Shown piece by piece: positions 58,399 through 64,000 of a stretch of DNA of 64,000 bases. The DNA lies in assembly GCF_003752405.1 (NCBI RefSeq), contig NZ_RKHK01000001.1, forward strand, positions 2,480,001 to 2,544,000. Reading direction: 5' to 3'. The position numbers and the translations under genes are program-made. This DNA is from Bogoriella caseilytica. GTDB lineage: Bacteria; Actinomycetota; Actinomycetes; Actinomycetales; Actinomycetaceae. Each line of letters begins with the position of its first letter. The stretch's first letter is position 1. A model generated the notes under the pieces. It saw nothing but the letters and a program-made list of their open reading frames with translations, was not told where the DNA came from and did no database searches.

Positions 58399-60116
58399 AG
58401 TCCCAACTCTCTCAGCACCGGCAGTTCGCTGCGTACTCGCATCCGCGCCTCCTCGGCCGTCTCGGCATCGGCAGCCAGCCGTGCCAGGCGGAGACAGGTG
58501 GGAAAGTCCGTGTCGGACAGCACCGCGGCCACGTCGCCGAGCGCGCGGGGCGTCATCGACAGCGACGTCACCCCCAGGCCGACCAGGACCACCGCGAGCG
58601 CCGGGGCCGCAGCCATCTCGCCGCAGACTCCGACGGGCCGGCCCTGCTGGGCGCCGCCCTGGCAGCTCGCCTCGATCAGGCGCAGCACGGCGGGGTGCCA
58701 TGGATCCGAGAGATCCGCCAGCGAACCGAGCTGGCGGTCCGCCGCCAGGGTGTACTGGATGAGGTCGTTGGTGCCCAGGGAAGCGAAAGTTGCTCGCGAG
58801 AGCAACTGCCCGGCCATCATCGCGGCTGAGGGCACCTCGATCATCACCCCGGCCTGAGGGAGCCCGTGGCGTTCGCACAGCGCGACGAAGTCCTCTGCTT
58901 CGGTCACGGTGGACACCATCGGCGCCATGACCCACACCTCGGCGTCAGTGCCCTGGCCGGCTTCGGCGATGGCGGCGAGCTGGTTCTCCAGGACCTGGGG
59001 GGCGATCCGGGCCGTCCGCAAACCGCGCAGACCCAGGGCCGGGTTGGTCTCGCGAGCGTTGGTGACGAAGGGCAGTGGCTTGTCCGAACCGGCGTCGAGG
59101 GTGCGGATGACCACCTTCTTGTGTGGGAAGCGCTCCAGCACCTGGCGGTAGGCCTCAGCCTGTTCGGCCACGCTGGGCTCACTGGTGCGGTCGAGGAAGC
59201 AGAACTCGGTGCGGAAGAGCCCGATCCCCTCGGCCCCCGCCTGCGCCGCCTCCGCTGCACCGGAAGGATCGCCGATGTTGGCCAACAACTCGACTCGGTG
59301 ACCGTCCTGGGTGCGGCCGGGGCCGGTCGGGGCGCGCACCTCGGAGGGCCGCGCGGCCACCTCGACCGACTCCGGGCTCGGGTCCACCTCCACGGTGCCC
59401 GCAGAGCCGTCCACCAGCAGCATGCGGCCTTCGCTCAGTTCGCCGTCCCACGCCGCGGCCGCACCCAGGCCGACGACGGCGGGGATGCCGAGATCCCGGG
59501 CCAGGATCGCGGTGTGGGAGGTCGGGCCGCCCTCGGCTGTGACCAGGGCCAGCACCTTGGCGGGATCGAGCAGTGCCGTCTCGGAGGGGGCGAGGTCGAG
59601 GGCCACCAGCACGAAGGGATGATCGTGGACCGGTACCCCTGGGACCGGCCGGCCGCTCAAGTGAGCCACGATGCGGTCCCGGACGTCCTCGACGTCGCGT
59701 GCGCGGGCGGCGAGGTAGCCGCCGATCTCCCCGAAACGGGCGATCACCTGGTCCGCTGCCTGCCAGACCGCCAGTGCCGGCGGGGTCCGCTGTGTGCGCA
59801 CCAGCTCCTGGGCGCTGGTCACCAAGGTCGGGTCGGCGGCCATCTGAGCGGTGGCTTCCAGCAGCTCGCGGCGCTCCCCGGCGACGGTCGCGGCGTCGGC
59901 GCGCAGTGTGGCGGCCACCCACCGGGCGGCGCGGCGTACCCGTGCGGCTTCGTGCTCGACGCGGTCCTCCGCGACATCAGGCGCTGTGGGAGGAGGACCT
60001 GCCTGGGGGCGTGCTCGGGCGATCGGTCCGGCTGCGCGTCCGGGGCTCACCCCGACTCCCCGGAGCAAGCGGCCGGCGGGGAGGGGGTCCGGGTGGGACC
60101 ATGAATCATCGCCCAT
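58395..60116 (-). CDS. ptsI: PTS phosphoenolpyruvate-protein phosphotransferase (enzyme I)
   Basis: A 573-residue enzyme I, the usual length. The phospho-accepting His lies in [20 protein letters not shown] (about residues 182-201). The PEP-binding barrel has [12 protein letters not shown], the catalytic Cys in GVCGEMAA near residue 510, and [16 protein letters not shown]. It transfers phosphate from PEP to HPr. Standalone EIIB and EIIA genes lie divergently just across a 139-bp gap, so a sugar PTS is assembled here; HPr and EIIC are not in the window. The start is ATG 60116 (or 60125); no strong ribosome-binding site is visible. Confidence 0.94.
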   Translation of the reverse strand: MGDDSWSHPDPLPAGRLLRGVGVSPGRAAGPIARARPQAGPPPTAPDVAEDRVEHEAARVRRAARWVAATLRADAATVAGERRELLEATAQMAADPTLVTSAQELVRTQRTPPALAVWQAADQVIARFGEIGGYLAARARDVEDVRDRIVAHLSGRPVPGVPVHDHPFVLVALDLAPSETALLDPAKVLALVTAEGGPTSHTAILARDLGIPAVVGLGAAAAWDGELSEGRMLLVDGSAGTVEVDPSPESVEVAARPSEVRAPTGPGRTQDGHRVELLANIGDPSGAAEAAQAGAEGIGLFRTEFCFLDRTSEPSVAEQAEAYRQVLERFPHKKVVIRTLDAGSDKPLPFVTNARETNPALGLRGLRTARIAPQVLENQLAAIAEAGQGTDAEVWVMAPMVSTVTEAEDFVALCERHGLPQAGVMIEVPSAAMMAGQLLSRATFASLGTNDLIQYTLAADRQLGSLADLSDPWHPAVLRLIEASCQGGAQQGRPVGVCGEMAAAPALAVVLVGLGVTSLSMTPRALGDVAAVLSDTDFPTCLRLARLAADAETAEEARMRVRSELPVLRELGL

Positions 60117-60255
60117 CCGCCACATTGTGCCCGCTTCGTGCCCCTGTGCCGCGCAATTGCGGGCGAATCGCGCTCTCACCGGCGGTTCTCCGGCGTGAAG
60201 TGCATCGCATCGCGGGTAGGATCGCCCTACGCACGGAACCAACGGAGGCACCAAC

Positions 60256-60498
60256 ATGTCCAGCGAGAAGAGCAAAGCCGACAAGATCCTGGCTGCCCTC
60301 GGTGGCGCTGCGAACATCCGCGTCGTGGAACCGTGCATCACCCGGCTTCGCGTGGAGGTCGAGGACCCCACGGTGGTGGGTGAGGACCAGTTGAAGGAGA
60401 ACGGCGCGTTTGGCGTCGTGCGCACCGGCCGGGTCGTGCAGATCGTGGTCGGGCCCGTCGCCGATGAGCTCGCCGCCGAGATCGACGAGCTCCTCTGA
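60256..60498 (+). CDS. PTS EIIB component, glucose/GlcNAc family (standalone)
   Basis: An 80-residue single-domain EIIB. The phosphorylated cysteine lies in VVEPCITRLRVEVED (cysteine about residue 27), and KENGAFGVVRTGRVVQIVVG is the typical C-terminal half. EIIB passes phosphate from EIIA to the sugar bound by EIIC. GGAGG lies nine bases before ATG 60256. It is followed at once by malQ and then EIIA, so the transcript makes both soluble PTS subunits. The membrane EIIC partner must be elsewhere; glucose, GlcNAc and maltose-type sugars are possible. Confidence 0.9.
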   Translation: MSSEKSKADKILAALGGAANIRVVEPCITRLRVEVEDPTVVGEDQLKENGAFGVVRTGRVVQIVVGPVADELAAEIDELL

Positions 60499-60527
60499 GT
60501 GTGGCGCTACCCCGTGACGCTGCACCG

Positions 60528-62729
60528 ATGAGTGAATCCGACATCCAGGCGCCCCCCGAGGTCGATGCCGACCTCGCTGCTCTCGCTACCGTCCACGGCG
60601 TGGCCACCGAGTACGAGGACAACACCGGTTCCATGCGGCCGGTCCCCGGTGAGACGGTGCGCGCCGTGCTGCACGCCCTCGGGGTGCCCGCGGCAGACGA
60701 GAAGGAGGTCCTGGCCTCTCTGGACGATGCCGAGGTCGCCCCGTGGCGCCGGTTCCTGCCGCCCAGTGCGGTGGTGCGGGCCGGTCAGACCACGACGATC
60801 CCCGTCCATGCGCCCGCTGACACCTCCGTGGTGCTCACGCTCCAGCTGGAGGATGGCACCGAGCTCCCGATGGCACTGCGTCCGGACACCATCGCGCCAC
60901 GGCTCGTCGACGGTGTGCCGATCGCGCGGTCCTTCGTCGACCTCCCGGAGGACCTGCCCCAGGGGTGGCATCGTCTGCGCGCCGCCGTGGGGGAGGGCAG
61001 ACGTCACCGCGCCCATCGCCGGGCCACCACCACCGTGGCAGTCGTGCCACAGCGGCTGCCGGACCCACTGGACGGCGGCCGCGGCTGGGGTGCCATGGCT
61101 CAGCTCTACTCCATGCGTTCCGCCCACTCCTGGGGGCTGGGCGATCTGGCTGACCTCGCTGAGCTCGCCGACCTGACCGGGACGCTGGGCGGCGACTTCC
61201 TGCTCATCAACCCGCTGCACGCCGCCGAGCCGACCGCTCCGATGAGCGACTCGCCCTACCTGCCGGCCACCCGGCGCTTCGTCAACCCCATCTACATCCG
61301 TCCCGAGGACATTCGCGAGGCTGCCTACCTCGCCGGCCCCGAGCGCGCCCTGGTGCACTGGGCCGCTGAAGAGGTCCGGGAGATGAACTCCAGTGCCGAA
61401 CTGCTCAACCGCAACGCGGTGTGGTCGGCCAAGAGCGAAGCGCTCAGCGTCATTTACGCAGCGCCGCGCTCCCTGGCCCGGCAGTCCGCATTCGAGCGTT
61501 TCCGGGCGCGTGAGGGCCGCGGACTCGAGGACTTCGCGCTCTGGTGCGCGCTCTACGAGGAACATGGAAACTCTCCCTGGCCGCCCGAACTGCTCGACGC
61601 CTACGGTCCGCATGTGGCCCGCGTGCGGCGCCGGCTGGCTGGCCGCATCGACTTCTTCGCCTGGCTGCAGTGGGTGGCCGACGAGCAACTCGCGGCCGCC
61701 CAGCGTCAGGCCAGCCAGAGCGGCATGGGAATCGGCATCATGCATGACCTCGCTGTGGGCGTGCACGGCAGCAGCGCCGAGGTGTGGACCGACGCGGAAG
61801 TCTTCGCCACCGGCGTCACCGTGGGGGCGCCGCCGGACATGTACAACCAGCAGGGGCAGGACTGGTCGCAGCCACCATGGCGCCCCGACCGGCTCGCGGA
61901 GACCGGGTACGCCCCTTTGCGCAACATGCTGCGGACGGTGCTGCGTCACGCCGGGGCCATCCGGGTGGATCACATCATGGGCCTCTTCCGGCTCTGGTGG
62001 GTTCCCCAGGGCCGACCGGCCTCGGAGGGCACCTACGTCACCTACGACGGCGAGGCGATGCTGGGTGTCCTGCTCCTGGAGGCCTCGCGCGCCGGCGCGG
62101 TGGTCATCGGAGAGGACCTCGGCACCGTGGAGCCCGAGGTCCGCGAACAGCTCGCCGAACGTGGCGTCCTGGGTTCCGATGTGCTGTGGTTCGCCAAGTC
62201 CCGGAAGGGCCGGCCTCTCCCGCCCTCGCGCTACCGCACCGGGGCACTGGCCACGGTCACCACGCATGACCTGCCGCCCTCAGCGGGTTACCTGGCGGGC
62301 GAGCACGTCGATCTGCGCCGCCGGCTGGGGCTACTCACCCGCCCGGCTGAGGTGGAGCGCATGGCTTTCGAGTCCGAGCGCGCAGCCATCCTGAATGCTC
62401 TCCGGAGCGAGGGCCTGATCAACGAGGACCCCACTGAGCGGGAGATCGTCGAGGCGCTGCATGGCTACGTGGCACGCACCGCCGCGGTGCTGGTGGGGAT
62501 GGCCTTCACCGATGCCGTGGGGGAGCGCCGCACGCAGAACCAGCCCGGGACCTTCACGGAGTACCCCAACTGGCGCTTGCCGCTCGCCGACGGTGCCGAG
62601 GAACCCGTGAGTATCGAGGAGCTCGCGCGCAGCCCTCGCCTGCACTCCCTGGTCGAACGCATCCGCACCGAGATGGATCGCGCCGATCTCGCACGCCACG
62701 CGCGTGCCGAGGCCGGACCCCGGGAATGA
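60528..62729 (+). CDS. malQ: 4-alpha-glucanotransferase (amylomaltase, GH77)
   Basis: A 733-residue GH77 enzyme with the long N-terminal extension common in actinobacteria. Landmarks are FLLINPLHA and SDSPYLPATRRFVNPIYI (about 228-260), a GVHGSSAEVW-DAEVFATG segment, and the nucleophile Asp in AIRVDHIMGLFRLWW (about 478-492). The acid-base Glu lies in VVIGEDLGTVEPEVREQL, and TTHDLPPSAGYLAGE follows. It moves glucan units between maltodextrins in the cytosol. The start is uncertain: GTG 60501 begins 2 bases after the EIIB stop. Its stop overlaps the EIIA start (ATGA). Confidence 0.93.
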   Translation: MSESDIQAPPEVDADLAALATVHGVATEYEDNTGSMRPVPGETVRAVLHALGVPAADEKEVLASLDDAEVAPWRRFLPPSAVVRAGQTTTIPVHAPADTSVVLTLQLEDGTELPMALRPDTIAPRLVDGVPIARSFVDLPEDLPQGWHRLRAAVGEGRRHRAHRRATTTVAVVPQRLPDPLDGGRGWGAMAQLYSMRSAHSWGLGDLADLAELADLTGTLGGDFLLINPLHAAEPTAPMSDSPYLPATRRFVNPIYIRPEDIREAAYLAGPERALVHWAAEEVREMNSSAELLNRNAVWSAKSEALSVIYAAPRSLARQSAFERFRAREGRGLEDFALWCALYEEHGNSPWPPELLDAYGPHVARVRRRLAGRIDFFAWLQWVADEQLAAAQRQASQSGMGIGIMHDLAVGVHGSSAEVWTDAEVFATGVTVGAPPDMYNQQGQDWSQPPWRPDRLAETGYAPLRNMLRTVLRHAGAIRVDHIMGLFRLWWVPQGRPASEGTYVTYDGEAMLGVLLLEASRAGAVVIGEDLGTVEPEVREQLAERGVLGSDVLWFAKSRKGRPLPPSRYRTGALATVTTHDLPPSAGYLAGEHVDLRRRLGLLTRPAEVERMAFESERAAILNALRSEGLINEDPTEREIVEALHGYVARTAAVLVGMAFTDAVGERRTQNQPGTFTEYPNWRLPLADGAEEPVSIEELARSPRLHSLVERIRTEMDRADLARHARAEAGPRE

Positions 62730-63232
62730 GCCTGACCGTCCGGGCCCCGGTCTCGGGAACGGTACGTGAACTCAGTGAGGTGCCGGATCCGGTCTTCGCC
62801 CAAGCGATGATCGGTGCCGGTCTGGCCATCGACCCCGAGGCCGACGGCAGCTTCGAGGTGGTCAGCCCGCTCCGTGGCCGAGTGCTCACCCTGCATCCCC
62901 ACGCCGCGGTGATCCTCAGCGAGGCAGAGGAACAGCACCGCGACGCCGAGGACCGGACCACGGGGCCCGCGCGCCGCCGCGGCGTGCTGATCCACGTGGG
63001 CATCGACACCGTCAGACTCAAGGGCATCGGCTTTACCCTCCATGTACGCGCCGGGGAACACGTCGAGCTGGGGCAGCCGCTGGTCACGGTCGATCCCGCT
63101 GCCGCTCGTGAGGCCGGGTACAGCCTTCTCGTGCCGGTGGTCGCCATGGAGGCACCCACCGCCGCGCTGGGGCAGCACGCCCCACCCGATCACCCCATCG
63201 CGGTAGGTGACCAGCTCTACACCTGGCTCTGA
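62726..63232 (+). CDS. crr: PTS EIIA component, glucose family
   Basis: A 168-residue EIIA-Glc-type domain: [20 protein letters not shown] at the N terminus, the conserved histidine of [12 protein letters not shown], and the active-site His in [18 protein letters not shown] (about residues 88-105). It takes phosphate from HPr and gives it to EIIB. An insertion ([17 protein letters not shown]) lies between the two histidine motifs. It overlaps malQ by four bases. The unphosphorylated form may regulate other transport (known for E. coli, not shown here). Confidence 0.9.
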   Translation: MSLTVRAPVSGTVRELSEVPDPVFAQAMIGAGLAIDPEADGSFEVVSPLRGRVLTLHPHAAVILSEAEEQHRDAEDRTTGPARRRGVLIHVGIDTVRLKGIGFTLHVRAGEHVELGQPLVTVDPAAAREAGYSLLVPVVAMEAPTAALGQHAPPDHPIAVGDQLYTWL

Positions 63233-63269
63233 GGGACCGCATCCGCCGTGCCCACGTAGGCTGGCAGGT

Positions 63270-64000
63270 ATGCCTGCCGATCCCGCCGCCCCCACCGGCT
63301 CTCCAGCACCAGGGGAGGGCCGGCCCCAGGTGCGTCCTGCCGCTGAGGGATGGCGTCAGCGCACCGACTCCGAGGGGCGCCCCCTCCTGCAGTTCGCTCA
63401 GGGGCCACGGGTCAGCCAGCCACCCACGCACCTGGCCGACCTCAGCCTGGACGAACGCATCGCCAAGGCCAAGGAGCTGGGCTTACCGGGCTTCCGAGCC
63501 AAGCAGCTCTCGGTGCACTACTTCTCTCGCTACACCACCGACCCGGCGCAGATGACCGACCTGCCGGCCGGGGAGCGCGACCAGCTCGCTGCTGAGTTCT
63601 TGCCGCCACTGCTCACCGAGGTGCGCCGGCTCACCACCGATGACGGTGCCACGGTGAAGTTCCTGTGGCGGCTCTTCGACGGCGCCCTGGTCGAGTCGGT
63701 GCTCATGCGCTACCGCAATCGCATCACCCTGTGCGTGTCCTCGCAGGCGGGGTGCGGGATGAACTGCCCCTTCTGCGCGACCGGTCAGAACGGCCTGACC
63801 CGCAATATGTCCTCCGCCGAGATCGTCGATCAGATCGTCCGCGCCAACCGATTGATCGCCGAAGGTGGCCTGGACGGCGGGGCGCGCGGCGCAGAGGAGA
63901 CCCTCCCCCTCGGCGCCGAGGCCGACGACGAGGCGCCCGACAGTGGCGGCCCTGTGCGCGTCTCGAACATCGTCTTCATGGGGATGGGGGAGCCGCTGGC
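63270..64000 (+). CDS. rlmN: 23S rRNA (adenine-2503-C2)-methyltransferase RlmN, 5' part (cut by window end)
   Basis: The first 243 codons of a radical-SAM RNA methyltransferase. [14 protein letters not shown] and [19 protein letters not shown] precede the iron-sulfur cysteines in [11 protein letters not shown] (about residues 165-175), and VFMGMGEPL lies at the window edge. RlmN methylates A2503 of 23S rRNA and some tRNAs. A Gly/Glu/Asp-rich insertion (about 206-230) separates NRLIAEGG from the [12 protein letters not shown] strand; short inserts here are usual in actinobacteria. The start is ATG 63270 with AGGT close upstream. The C-terminal third lies outside the window. Confidence 0.95.
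   Translation, partial: MPADPAAPTGSPAPGEGRPQVRPAAEGWRQRTDSEGRPLLQFAQGPRVSQPPTHLADLSLDERIAKAKELGLPGFRAKQLSVHYFSRYTTDPAQMTDLPAGERDQLAAEFLPPLLTEVRRLTTDDGATVKFLWRLFDGALVESVLMRYRNRITLCVSSQAGCGMNCPFCATGQNGLTRNMSSAEIVDQIVRANRLIAEGGLDGGARGAEETLPLGAEADDEAPDSGGPVRVSNIVFMGMGEPL

Noticed and set aside
60256-60498. EIIB as part of a MurP-type MurNAc PTS belonging to the muropeptide cluster
   Set aside because: It is standalone, about 5 kb from the cluster end, and grouped with malQ and EIIA; the glucose/maltodextrin context is stronger.

Overview
The window is high-GC DNA (about 70% by eye) with short intergenic gaps and many ATGA/GTGA start-stop overlaps. It carries actinobacterial marker genes (dynamin-like GTPase pair, oligoribonuclease next to tRNA-His, EttA, trHbO, RlmN). 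It is most likely a chromosomal segment of a Micrococcales actinobacterium, perhaps near Ruaniaceae/Beutenbergiaceae; the rank below class is inference. No phage, plasmid or CRISPR module is visible.

Layout. (1) 0.1-7.9 kb: a ROK regulator, a three-gene CUT1 sugar ABC importer and a GH38 alpha-mannosidase, a mannoside-utilisation operon with a palindromic operator inside its promoter. (2) 8.1-15.5 kb: an NmrA-like oxidoreductase, then a TasA/CalY-like surface-fibre locus: two SipW-type exported proteins, an ER-type (Ser-His) signal peptidase, an LPQTG sortase substrate and a 978-residue MalT/LuxR-type ATPase regulator. (3) 15.5-18.9 kb: a degenerate island with gene remnants, a CCTGC pentamer tract, a 22-bp palindrome, a 67-bp pair of IS3-like inverted repeats and two paralogous lipoproteins. 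It ends against the 3' side of tRNA-His. (4) 19.1-32.9 kb: mostly core genes: orn, a PadR-controlled ABC exporter, an M28-like protein lacking catalytic residues, tRNA-Arg, two GTPases, an SSB paralog, a beta-propeller protein and ettA.

(5) 33.1-54.8 kb is the most interesting part: a dense cluster for uptake and catabolism of peptidoglycan fragments. It holds two different MurQ etherases, a MurR/RpiR regulator, a NamZ-like exo-muramidase, a NagZ-like GH3 hexosaminidase, and a MurNAc/GlcNAc-type kinase fused to an acetyltransferase resembling the C-terminal domain of O-GlcNAcases. It also has a tandem GNAT protein, a ROK regulator and three ABC importers, one of them oligopeptide type with a fused permease-ATPase. 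No PTS MurP is seen. NamZ and NagZ lack signal peptides. The inferred route is: ABC uptake of muropeptides or amino sugars, cytosolic trimming by NamZ/NagZ, ATP-dependent 6-phosphorylation by the kinase, and MurQ conversion of MurNAc-6-P to GlcNAc-6-P. NagA/NagB and an amidase are not in the window.

(6) 54.9-64 kb: two Yip1-like membrane proteins, acyl-CoA thioesterase II, trHbO, PtsI, standalone PTS EIIB and EIIA enclosing MalQ, and the 5' part of rlmN, cut by the window edge. Functions come from motifs and family knowledge. Start sites were chosen from ribosome-binding sites and overlaps and were not tested.
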